Under the pieces are notes generated by a model. The model had not been told where the DNA came from. It was given only the letters and a program-made list of their open reading frames with translations, and did not search any database. Of a stretch of DNA of 64,000 bases, positions 26,874-34,421 are shown piece after piece (positions within the stretch are counted from its first letter, which is position 1; every line of letters begins with the position of its first letter). Source of the DNA: an uncultured Lachnospiraceae bacterium (lineage in GTDB: Bacteria > Bacillota > Clostridia > Lachnospirales > Lachnospiraceae); assembly GCA_900551895.1 (NCBI GenBank), contig URXX01000004.1, forward strand, positions 83,715 to 147,714, written 5' to 3'. Both the position numbers and the translations under genes were made by a program.

Positions 26874-29297
26874 ATGGCAACACCTTATAATCACAAGGCG
26901 ATTGAAAAAAAATGGCGTGAAAACTGGGAAAAGAATCCGGTAAACGTCAAAGCAGATGAAAATGGACAGAGAGAAAAATATTATTGTTTGGATATGTTCC
27001 CATATCCTTCAGGAAACGGTCTTCACGTAGGACACTGGAGAGGTTATGTTATCTCAGATGCATGGAGCCGTTACAAATTATTACAGGGACATTATATCGT
27101 ACACCCAATGGGCTGGGACGCATTCGGTCTTCCAGCAGAAAACTATGCTATTAAAATGGGTGTTCACCCGTCCGTATCAACAGAAGAAAATATCAAAAAC
27201 TTCAAAAAACAGTTAAATGAAATCTCTGCATTATATGACTGGGATATGGAAGTAAATACGACAGATCCTGCATTTTATAAATGGACACAGTGGATTTTCG
27301 TGAAAATGTTTAAAGAAGGATTGGCATATGAGAAAGAATTTCCAATTAACTGGTGTCCGTCATGTAAAACAGGATTGGCAAACGAGGAAGTTGTAAACGG
27401 TAAATGTGAGCGTTGCGGAACAGAGGTAACAAAGAAAAACCTTCGTCAGTGGATGCTTCGCATTACAAAATATGCAGACAGATTATTAAATGATCTGGAT
27501 AAATTAGACTGGCCGGAAAAAGTAAAGAAAATGCAGGCAGAATGGATTGGGAAATCTTATGGTGCAGAAGTAGATTTTAAAGTAGACGGAAAAGATGAAA
27601 AAATCACAGTTTACACAACAAGACCTGATACATTACACGGTGCTACATTTATGGTGCTTGCACCTGAACACGCTCTGGCAAAAGAACTTGCTACAGGCGA
27701 AACAAGAGAAGCGGTAGAAAAATACATTTTGGATTCTTCAATGAAATCAAATGTAGACAGACTTCAGGACAAGGAAAAAACAGGTGTGTTTACAGGTTCT
27801 TATGCAATCAATCCGATTAACAATGCGAAAGTACCGATTTGGCTGTCAGACTATGTATTGGCAGATTACGGAACAGGTGCAATTATGTGTGTACCTGCCC
27901 ATGATGATCGTGACTTTGAATTTGCCACAAAATTCAATATTCCGATTATTCAGGTAATTGCCAAAGACGGCGAAGAAATTGAAAATATGACAGAGGCTTA
28001 CACAGACGCAGTAGGAACAATGATTAATTCCGGAGAATGGAACGGAATGGAATCAGCAGTACTGAAAAAAGAAGCCCCGCACATGATTGAAGAAAGAGGA
28101 ATCGGTAAAGCGACGGTCAACTTCAAACTGCGTGACTGGGTATTCTCACGTCAGCGTTATTGGGGTGAGCCAATTCCGATTGTACATTGTGAACACTGCG
28201 GCGCAGTTCCTGTTCCGGAAGATCAGCTTCCACTTACATTGCCGGACGTAGATTCCTATGAACCGACAGGTACGGGAGAATCTCCGCTTGCGGGAATTGA
28301 AAGTTGGGTAAATACAACTTGTCCGGTTTGTGGTAAACCTGCAAAACGCGAAACAAACACAATGCCTCAATGGGCAGGTTCTTCATGGTATTTCCTTCGC
28401 TATGTGGATAACCATAATGCAGAAGAACTTGTATCAAAAGAAAAAGCAGATGAAATGTTACCGGTAGATATGTATATCGGTGGTGTGGAACATGCAGTTC
28501 TTCACTTATTATACTCACGTTTCTATACAAAATTCTTGTATGATATAGGAGCAGTTGACTTTGACGAACCATTTAAAAAATTATTTAATCAGGGAATGAT
28601 TACAGGTAAAAACGGTATCAAAATGAGTAAATCAAAAGGAAATGTTGTATCTCCTGATGATTTGGTAAGAGATTACGGCTGTGATTCGCTTAGAATGTAT
28701 GAATTATTTGTAGGGCCACCTGAATTAGATGCCGAATGGGATGACAGAGGTATTGACGGAGTATACCGTTTCTTAAATCGTGTATGGAATCTTGTTATGG
28801 ACAGCAAGGACGCCGATATAAAAGCGACAAAAGAAATGATTAAAGTTCGCAACAAAATGGTATATGACATTACAACACGTTTAGAAAGTTTCAGTTTAAA
28901 TACAGTTGTTTCAGGATTTATGGAATACAACAATAAACTTTTGGACATTGCGAAAAAAGAAGGCGGAGTAGACAAGGAAACATTGGGTACATTGGCAATC
29001 CTTCTCGCACCGTTTGCACCTCATATGGCAGAAGAATTATGGGAACAGTTAGGCAACACAGGAAGTGTATTCCATGCAGGCTGGCCGACATATGATGAAG
29101 AAGCAATGAAAGATGATGAAATTGAAGTTGCGGTTCAGATTAACGGAAAAACAAGAGCGGTTGTGACAATTCCGGCGGAAATTTCTAAAGAAGATGCGAT
29201 TGCAGCGGGAAAAGAAGCAGTTGCTGATAAATTGACAGGAACAATCGTAAAAGAAATTTATGTTCCGGGAAGAATTATAAATATTGTGCAGAAATAA
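26874..29297 (+). CDS. leuS: Leucyl-tRNA synthetase
   Basis: 807 residues, class I synthetase that charges tRNA-Leu. HIGH-type motif 'HVGHWRGY' near residue 50, zinc-finger cysteines 'CPSCKTG...CERCG' near 160-180, editing domain with 'TTRPDTLHGATFMVLAPEH' (about 240-265), KMSKS motif 'KMSKSKGN' near residue 583, and the C-terminal 'VQINGKTRAVV' domain. AGGAGG-like site before the ATG. Preceded by its own T-box leader, so expression follows leucine-tRNA charging. Confidence 0.97.
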   Translation: MATPYNHKAIEKKWRENWEKNPVNVKADENGQREKYYCLDMFPYPSGNGLHVGHWRGYVISDAWSRYKLLQGHYIVHPMGWDAFGLPAENYAIKMGVHPSVSTEENIKNFKKQLNEISALYDWDMEVNTTDPAFYKWTQWIFVKMFKEGLAYEKEFPINWCPSCKTGLANEEVVNGKCERCGTEVTKKNLRQWMLRITKYADRLLNDLDKLDWPEKVKKMQAEWIGKSYGAEVDFKVDGKDEKITVYTTRPDTLHGATFMVLAPEHALAKELATGETREAVEKYILDSSMKSNVDRLQDKEKTGVFTGSYAINPINNAKVPIWLSDYVLADYGTGAIMCVPAHDDRDFEFATKFNIPIIQVIAKDGEEIENMTEAYTDAVGTMINSGEWNGMESAVLKKEAPHMIEERGIGKATVNFKLRDWVFSRQRYWGEPIPIVHCEHCGAVPVPEDQLPLTLPDVDSYEPTGTGESPLAGIESWVNTTCPVCGKPAKRETNTMPQWAGSSWYFLRYVDNHNAEELVSKEKADEMLPVDMYIGGVEHAVLHLLYSRFYTKFLYDIGAVDFDEPFKKLFNQGMITGKNGIKMSKSKGNVVSPDDLVRDYGCDSLRMYELFVGPPELDAEWDDRGIDGVYRFLNRVWNLVMDSKDADIKATKEMIKVRNKMVYDITTRLESFSLNTVVSGFMEYNNKLLDIAKKEGGVDKETLGTLAILLAPFAPHMAEELWEQLGNTGSVFHAGWPTYDEEAMKDDEIEVAVQINGKTRAVVTIPAEISKEDAIAAGKEAVADKLTGTIVKEIYVPGRIINIVQK

Positions 29298-29426
29298 GCC
29301 ATGCGAATAGAAATAAGACAGGACTCCCTATGCTTGCATAAAGGGGGGACTGTCGTTTTCTATTCATAGGGTGACGCCCGTCAATCGACATGAAGCAGGG
29401 CGGAATGGAGGTTGAGCGTATGGCTT
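29296..29426 (+). ncRNA. Unidentified structured element behind leuS (three-way-junction fold)
   Basis: Starts in the leuS stop codon. A closing stem AAGCCATGCG (29296-29305) pairs with CGTATGGCTT (29417-29426) with one G-T pair. Inside lie a long hairpin, GAATAGAAA (29305-29313) with TTTCTATTC (29357-29365), continued inward by GACAG/CTGTC and CTCCCT/AGGGGG, and a smaller one, CGCCC (29375-29379) with GGGCG (29398-29402). CAATC near 29382 and GGTTG near 29410 could form a pseudoknot. It could be a structured RNA in the leuS 3' UTR, or the remnant of a small palindromic mobile element (IS200/IS605-type or MITE). No family recognised. Confidence 0.5.
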
Positions 29427-29492
29427 GTGTAGGAGTGGTATATTTACAGAATAAAGTGCTTGGAAATGTTTCAAGAAGACATGAAAGAAATG

Positions 29493-29528
29493 ACGCAGAT
29501 AGTAGAGATATTGTCTGCGTTATTTTTT
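29493..29528 (+). terminator. Terminator closing the leuS 3' region
   Basis: ACGCAGA (29493-29499) with TCTGCGT (29514-29520) and further weak pairing inside, then TATTTTTT. It lies about 200 bases behind leuS, so the leuS transcript would carry a long structured 3' UTR. Confidence 0.75.
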
Positions 29529-29622
29529 GTATAGGATAGTGTAAATAATTACAAAGTATGATATGATGAAAAAACAGATACATTTGAACCTTAAAAACCA
29601 TTTTTTAGTAGGAGGTATCAAA

Positions 29623-29985
29623 ATGAGAAGATGTCTTTTGGTATGGCAAGTTCCTGTAATAGAGGGTAAATATTATAATCCGATTATGTATGCCATTTAT
29701 ATAGGAAAAGCAAAAAAATTTGTAAATGTGTTGAATGAATATTTTAAAGAAAAAGATATGGATTGGGAATGTTTTTTGGATAAATCAGCATGTACTTACG
29801 ATGAAGTCTTTTCTTCACAAAATGAGGTGGTTATCTTTGTACCGGAAGCAAAAACAAGACAATGGTTGTATAAAAAAGAATTGCAAACTTCGTGTGCGAA
29901 AAAATATTATTTAGACTTTACAGAGTATAATGGCGGGCAGATAGATAAGATTGCAAAATTTTTTGATGAGTTAAAAGAGGGATAG
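29623..29985 (+). CDS. Uncharacterised 120-residue protein
   Basis: Start at 29623 chosen because TAGGAGG lies about 8 bases before this ATG; the open frame extends further upstream without a site. No family recognised. No signal peptide or membrane segment; mixed alpha/beta composition with 'EVVIFVPEAKTRQWLYKK' and a C-terminal helix 'QIDKIAKFFDELKE'. First of two small genes with the same orientation (17 bases apart), which look like one operon. Confidence 0.65.
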   Translation: MRRCLLVWQVPVIEGKYYNPIMYAIYIGKAKKFVNVLNEYFKEKDMDWECFLDKSACTYDEVFSSQNEVVIFVPEAKTRQWLYKKELQTSCAKKYYLDFTEYNGGQIDKIAKFFDELKEG

Positions 29986-30002
29986 AGTTTAGGGAGGTTT
30001 AT

Positions 30003-30380
30003 ATGTTTAGTTTTAAGAAAAAGGAAAAGAAGCCGCTTATGATTAGGGCGAAAGATGTGTTTTCAATTATCAAATCAGATTATGATGAGGGAATTGCTTT
30101 TTGCTTAATCGATTTTCTGTCGGAGGGTAGCCAGTATACAATGGGATCGGTGCTTATTCCGAACAGTGAAGAAAAAAAGGAAAACATATATTTTGTTTTT
30201 GGAGAAAATCGGTATGATACTTATGAGGAATTTGCAGAAAGTGTTGATATTAATGGGATAAAACTTTTTAATGCAGATACGATTATAGAAGTTGTGCGTG
30301 CAGGAATTATTGACGGAGAAGCAATGTTAAAAAGTCCTTGGGGAGATACCCGACTAGCGAAAATGGCAATTACAGATTGA
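30003..30380 (+). CDS. Uncharacterised 125-residue protein
   Basis: AGGGAGG precedes the ATG at 30003. The product begins with a basic stretch 'FSFKKKEKKP', then a globular acidic/hydrophobic domain including 'FVFGENRYDTYEEFAES' and ends 'KSPWGDTRLAKMAITD'. No membrane segment. No family recognised; its size and isolation would fit an immunity-type or accessory protein, but nothing in the sequence proves this. Confidence 0.65.
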   Translation: MFSFKKKEKKPLMIRAKDVFSIIKSDYDEGIAFCLIDFLSEGSQYTMGSVLIPNSEEKKENIYFVFGENRYDTYEEFAESVDINGIKLFNADTIIEVVRAGIIDGEAMLKSPWGDTRLAKMAITD

Positions 30381-30456
30381 TTTTCAAAACAATAAATGAT
30401 GTGAAAAGTTGGAAAATATGTTATTTTATTAGAGAGATGAAAAGAGTGGATAGGCT

Positions 30457-31479
30457 GTGAAAAAAGGCACAATTTTTATGATGCTATTCCGACTATTAGG
30501 AATCATTACATTGATTTCAGGTGTACGCCTGCTTGGTGGAGGCATTTATAATTATGTAGATGAACATAACCAAAATGATTGGATTCAAACGACAGCATAT
30601 GTTACAGATGTGTCCAGTGAATATGTAAGTTCTTCGGGAATAAAACATCGGAGAGGCAGGACGGTCTATGACATTACCTATCAGTATGAGGTGCATGGGG
30701 AATCGTATTCCGATAAACTGTACAACAGAAGCGAGGTTATGGGAATTGGTGATGAAGTAAAAATAAAGTATGATCCTGATACACCGAAAAATTCTACCGA
30801 TATATTAAAGCCTAGCATGAAGAATTTAATAGTATTTTTAATTTCCGGAACAATCTTTACAATAGTAGGATTTTTCCTCTCGGGTGTATGGGCATTCGTT
30901 CAGAAGATGCGACATAGAGGTGAACCGGAAGAGAAAGAAATTCTCCCGCCGGAAGAATATGTATCACCTGAGGAGAGAAGAAAGATGCCGCAAAAACAGT
31001 CATCTCCGATTGGTCGTAGAACTGTAGTCGGTTTGCTTTCCTTTGTGTGTATATTTTTAGGAATAAGATTGTTTTTAGGAGTTCAATCTATCGGTGTGAA
31101 AGAGTTTGCTGAAACTGTTCAGAAAGCGGGGTATACAACGACCGATACAACAGAAACATTAAGGCGTGAATGGAAAGTCGGTTCGATACTCGAAAGGGCT
31201 GTTTCTATTAATGAGGATGATTTGCGAATGGATTTTGCAGTTATGGATACTGAGAAAAGCGCAGATACTTTATTTAACGGTATGGTGCTTCCGTTATCAG
31301 ACGGAGATGTGAAAGAACGCAAAGGAAGAGTACATGAATTATATTCTATAGAAAATAAAGAGTTGTATATTGCAAAAGTCCGTATGAAAAATGCGGTGAT
31401 TTATACTTCTGTTCGAGTAGAACGTAAGAATGAAATTGTAGAATTGTTGGACAGATTTGAACATTGGAAAGATAAATAA
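30457..31479 (+). CDS. DUF3592-like membrane protein
   Basis: 340 residues. Hydrophobic segments near residues 5-27, 125-150 and 187-208. Between the first two lies a beta-rich domain 'TAYVTDVSSEYV...RTVYDITYQYEVHGESY...VKIKYDPDTPKNS', which is the DUF3592 signature; the C-terminal 130 residues form a soluble domain. GTG start at 30457; an ATG at 30478 with AAGG upstream is an alternative that would shorten it by 7 residues. Function unknown. Confidence 0.72.
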   Translation: MKKGTIFMMLFRLLGIITLISGVRLLGGGIYNYVDEHNQNDWIQTTAYVTDVSSEYVSSSGIKHRRGRTVYDITYQYEVHGESYSDKLYNRSEVMGIGDEVKIKYDPDTPKNSTDILKPSMKNLIVFLISGTIFTIVGFFLSGVWAFVQKMRHRGEPEEKEILPPEEYVSPEERRKMPQKQSSPIGRRTVVGLLSFVCIFLGIRLFLGVQSIGVKEFAETVQKAGYTTTDTTETLRREWKVGSILERAVSINEDDLRMDFAVMDTEKSADTLFNGMVLPLSDGDVKERKGRVHELYSIENKELYIAKVRMKNAVIYTSVRVERKNEIVELLDRFEHWKDK

Positions 31480-31501
31480 GATATTTTGGAGGAGATAAAA
31501 G

Positions 31502-31924
31502 ATGAATAAAAAGAAAAGAAACGAGATTATTTCAATCGTTGTAGTGTTATTAGTTTGTATTGTGCTATATGTTTTCTTTATGAACAAAAACATTTACACA
31601 TTAAATATTCCGAAAGTGGAAGATTTAAGCAGTATATCACTAGAAAGTGGAAAAGCAACGAAAGAAATTACAGATGCAAAAATAATGGAAGATATGATTT
31701 CACTGCTAAACGGAAGTGGAAGAATGAGTAAAGAAGAAAGTGTGAATGATGCACCTGCTGATGTGAAGAAATCGATAAAAGTAGAATTAAATGCGAAGAA
31801 AGAGGGTTCTTCTGTTATTTATGTCTATGAGAGAAAAGGCGGATATTATTTAGAGCAGCCATATAATGGTATTTATGAAATCAGCGAGGACGAGTATAAC
31901 GGTTTAGAAAGATATTTTCAGTAG
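31502..31924 (+). CDS. DUF5301-like membrane-anchored protein
   Basis: 140 residues: positively charged N-terminus, one membrane helix (about residues 8-27), then an extracellular domain with 'IPKVEDLSSISLESG' and 'GGYYLEQPYNGIYEISEDEY', the pattern of DUF5301 proteins. TTGGAGGAG precedes the ATG. It follows the DUF3592-like gene by 22 bases, so the two are probably co-transcribed membrane proteins. Function unknown. Confidence 0.7.
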   Translation: MNKKKRNEIISIVVVLLVCIVLYVFFMNKNIYTLNIPKVEDLSSISLESGKATKEITDAKIMEDMISLLNGSGRMSKEESVNDAPADVKKSIKVELNAKKEGSSVIYVYERKGGYYLEQPYNGIYEISEDEYNGLERYFQ

Positions 31925-31927
31925 GGT

Positions 31928-32247
31928 GTGATTTTGAAGATGAATATGTAAGACAGTTGCAGGAATTTGTAAAGCATATTAAGAAGGATAGAGAGATGGA
32001 GGAGAGATATATGCTTTTTGAAGAATTGCTGAAAGATGAGCGAGAAGCCGGAAAAGAAGAAGGAAGAAAAGAAGGAAGAAATTCAGGAATGGCAGAAAGT
32101 TTACAGGTGATTTTGTCTAATTTCAGTGTAGTACCTGAAAATCTTCAAAGGCGAATTTTTGAAGAGAAAAGTTCAGAAGTCTTAAAAAATTGGATTCAGA
32201 TAGCAGTTCAAGTAAATTCTTTAGAAGAATTTATTTCTAAAATGTAA
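31928..32247 (+). pseudogene. 3' remnant of an Rpn/PD-(D/E)XK transposase-like nuclease gene
   Basis: The frame continues upstream of the TTG at 31957 (reading ...CDFEDEYVRQLQ) but reaches no plausible start before the preceding gene. The product matches only the C-terminal tail of Rpn-family 'putative transposase' nucleases, seen in 'REMEERYMLFEELLKDEREAG' cut by the Glu/Gly/Arg-rich 'KEEGRKEGRN' stretch. The nuclease domain (usually the first 200 residues) is absent, so this is a truncated relic. Confidence 0.7.
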
Positions 32248-32261
32248 AACAAATCTATTAT

Positions 32262-32288
32262 CCGCAAATCCTTAAGTTGGATTTGCGG
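32262..32288 (+). terminator. Hairpin behind the nuclease relic
   Basis: CCGCAAATCC (32262-32271) and GGATTTGCGG (32279-32288) form a perfect 10-base stem with a 7-base loop. There is no T-run after it, so it may be a weak terminator or an RNA-stabilising hairpin. Nothing else is recognisable in 32248-32450. Confidence 0.5.
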
Positions 32289-32450
32289 TCATAACTAAAC
32301 AAATCAATACCAATTCAGGTAAATATTCAAAGAAACGCAGAGGAATTCTATAGTAAAATAATTGTTACCAAAATGGAAACATGAAAATACAGTATGGTGC
32401 TTTCGTTTTAAACGGTGTTGGTATATAGTACAAGAAAAGGAGGCATACAT

Positions 32451-32912
32451 ATGGCATTAGGAGATAATATTAAAAAATTGAGAGAGGCGACAAATCTTAC
32501 ACAACAGCAACTGGCGGATAAACTGTATGTTTCAAGACAGACGATTTGTCGTTGGGAGAATGGTTCAAGATGTCCGGATTTAATTACAGCAAAAAGGTTA
32601 GCGAATGAATTAGAGGTAAGTATGGATGAACTTATATCAGAAGAAGATATAAATGATATTCGGGTAGATTTTAAAATATGGAAATTAGAAAAGATACGGA
32701 ATAGAAGAAATTTGCAAGAATTTCAAAGACGGGTGCTGAATTTTATAGAAATTATAAGCAGTGTATTTTTAGGAATTTCTATACTCTTTCGTGTGCGATT
32801 AGACGCAGGTATACCATTATGGATAACACTTGTTTTTGCTGTTACATTATTACCTGCAGTAATACTTTATTTTATGATTTTCAGAAAACTTCAGAATAAT
32901 ATAAAGGATTAA
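32451..32912 (+). CDS. Xre-family regulator with C-terminal membrane helices
   Basis: 153 residues from the ATG at 32451 (AAAGGAGG 7 bases upstream). N-terminal HTH_3 domain 'IKKLREATNLTQQQLADKLYVSRQTICRWENGSRCP', then a basic linker and two hydrophobic segments (about 108-125 and 128-146). Such membrane-bound Xre proteins are common in Clostridia; targets are unknown. Its stop codon lies within a 20-base tandem duplication. Confidence 0.82.
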   Translation: MALGDNIKKLREATNLTQQQLADKLYVSRQTICRWENGSRCPDLITAKRLANELEVSMDELISEEDINDIRVDFKIWKLEKIRNRRNLQEFQRRVLNFIEIISSVFLGISILFRVRLDAGIPLWITLVFAVTLLPAVILYFMIFRKLQNNIKD

Positions 32913-32940
32913 ATCTAAAGATAAAGGATTAAATCTAAAG
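32901..32940 (+). repeat. 20-base tandem duplication over the xre stop codon
   Basis: ATAAAGGATTAAATCTAAAG is present twice in a row (32901-32920, 32921-32940). The first copy holds the stop codon, so the second makes no difference to the protein. It reads as a recent replication-slippage event. Confidence 0.9.
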
Positions 32941-32949
32941 ATAAACATC

Positions 32950-32977
32950 TTGACATTACATTTTTGTGTGATAGAAT
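32950..32977 (+). promoter_or_regulatory. Promoter of the pheST T-box transcript
   Basis: TTGACA (32950-32955), 16-base spacer, TAGAAT (32972-32977). Placed right after the tandem duplication; transcript start near 32984. Confidence 0.7.
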
Positions 32978-32983
32978 AATGAA

Positions 32984-33232
32984 TAGATTTATAAAGAAAA
33001 GGTAATGAATGTGTTAGTAGAGAACCGTTTTCTAGCAGAGAGAGGAAATCGTTGGCTGAAAGTTTCCTTAAGTTCAGGCGGTAATTGAATTTCCCACAGG
33101 AACCGCAGTTTTGAAGAAAATTTGTGTAGAAACTGACGTATTTGCACGTTACGCAAACCGAGAGCCTGTCCGCGACAGGAATTAGGGTGGTACCGCGATT
33201 AACCTCGTCCCTTTTGGGACGGGGATTTTTTT
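32984..33232 (+). promoter_or_regulatory. T-box leader controlling pheS-pheT (phenylalanine specifier TTC)
   Basis: The T-box core AGGGTGGTACCGCG (33184-33197) is a perfect match to consensus. The terminator CCTCGTCCC/GGGACGGGG (33203-33225) with a T-run follows. Candidate specifier TTC at 33091-33093, followed by CCA as in the leuS leader. The leader responds to uncharged tRNA-Phe by antitermination (family knowledge). Confidence 0.93.
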
Positions 33233-33286
33233 ATATAGGAAAATACATTCTACTAAATCAAAGTGTCTATGAAAGGAGATAAAATA

Positions 33287-34306
33287 ATGAAAGAAAAGTT
33301 ACAGAGCATTCAGGAAGAAGCCATTCAGCAAATTCAGGCTTCAGAAGTGCCGGAAAAATTAAATGAGGTAAGAGTCAAATTTTTAGGAAAAAAAGGTAAA
33401 CTGACAGCGATTTTAAAAGGAATGAAAGATGTTGCACCGGAAGATAGAGCAAAAGTAGGACAGTTAGTAAACGAAACGAGAGCAACAATCGAAAATCTTT
33501 TAGAAGAAAGAAAAGCCAAAATGGAAAAAGAGATTTTGGAAAGAAAGTTAAAAGAAGAAGTGATTGATGTTACGCTTCCTGCAAAGAAAAATACAGTCGG
33601 ACACCGTCATCCAAATACAATCGCTTTGGAAGAAGTGGAGAGAATTTTCGTTGGTATGGGATACGAAGTTGTGGAGGGTCCGGAAGTGGAATATGATGAA
33701 TACAACTTTGAAAAATTAAATATTCCTGCAGATCACCCTGCAAAAGATGAACAGGATACTTTCTATATTAATAAGGATATCGTACTTCGTACACAGACTT
33801 CTCCGGTACAGGCTCGTGTTATGGAGCAGGGCAAATTGCCAATCCGCATGATTGCACCGGGAAGAGTATTCCGCTCAGATGAAGTGGATGCAACACATTC
33901 ACCTTCATTCCACCAGATTGAAGGACTTGTTATCGACAAAAATATTTCTTTTGCTGACTTAAAAGGAACTTTGGAAGTATTTGCAAAAGAATTGTTCGGA
34001 CCTGAAACGAAAACAAAATTCAGACCGCATCATTTCCCGTTTACAGAGCCAAGCGCTGAAGTGGATGTTACTTGTTTCAAATGTGGCGGAAAAGGATGCC
34101 GTTTCTGTAAAGGCTCAGGCTGGATTGAAATTTTAGGGTGCGGAATGGTACATCCTCATGTATTGGAAATGTGCGGAATTGATCCGGAGGAATACAACGG
34201 ATTCGCTTTCGGTGTAGGGCTTGAGCGTATCGCTTTGTTGAAATATGAAATAGATGATATGAGATTATTATATGAAAATGACATTCGCTTTTTGAAACAA
34301 TTCTAG
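33287..34306 (+). CDS. pheS: Phenylalanyl-tRNA synthetase alpha subunit
   Basis: 339 residues from the ATG at 33287 (AAAGGAG before it), the standard length; the in-frame ATG at 33263 contains the ribosome site. Class II motifs: 'GHRHPNTIALEEVERIFVGMGY', motif 2 'RVFRSDEVDATHSPSFHQIEG', and motif 3 'GFAFGVGLERIALLKY'. Unusually for many PheS, 'CFKCGGKGCRFCKGSGWIEILGCGMVHPHVL' shows a Cys cluster typical of Firmicutes. It forms an alpha2-beta2 enzyme with PheT and charges tRNA-Phe. Confidence 0.97.
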   Translation: MKEKLQSIQEEAIQQIQASEVPEKLNEVRVKFLGKKGKLTAILKGMKDVAPEDRAKVGQLVNETRATIENLLEERKAKMEKEILERKLKEEVIDVTLPAKKNTVGHRHPNTIALEEVERIFVGMGYEVVEGPEVEYDEYNFEKLNIPADHPAKDEQDTFYINKDIVLRTQTSPVQARVMEQGKLPIRMIAPGRVFRSDEVDATHSPSFHQIEGLVIDKNISFADLKGTLEVFAKELFGPETKTKFRPHHFPFTEPSAEVDVTCFKCGGKGCRFCKGSGWIEILGCGMVHPHVLEMCGIDPEEYNGFAFGVGLERIALLKYEIDDMRLLYENDIRFLKQF

Positions 34307-34358
34307 TGCGATAATTGTTAATTCTAAAAAAAGTATAAAAAGGGACAGGGCAAAACTC

Positions 34359-34401
34359 AATTAGGGACGTAGTAAAATTCAAAAAGTGTACGTCCCCAAT
34401 T
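34359..34401 (+). repeat. REP-like palindrome between pheS and pheT
   Basis: AATTAGGGACGTA (34359-34371) pairs with TACGTCCCCAATT (34389-34401) with one mismatch, around a 17-base loop. A related half-copy GGGACAGGG lies just upstream (34342). GGGAC...GTCCC palindromes of this kind are found with REP-associated tyrosine transposases (Y1 family) in Clostridia (from memory). No transposase gene is in the window. Confidence 0.65.
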
Positions 34402-34421
34402 AAAGAAAGGAAGAAGAATAG

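Noticed and set aside
29390..29539. About 50-codon frame in the element behind leuS
   Set aside because: No ribosome site before the ATG, and the stretch is better explained by RNA hairpins; a coding role cannot be supported.
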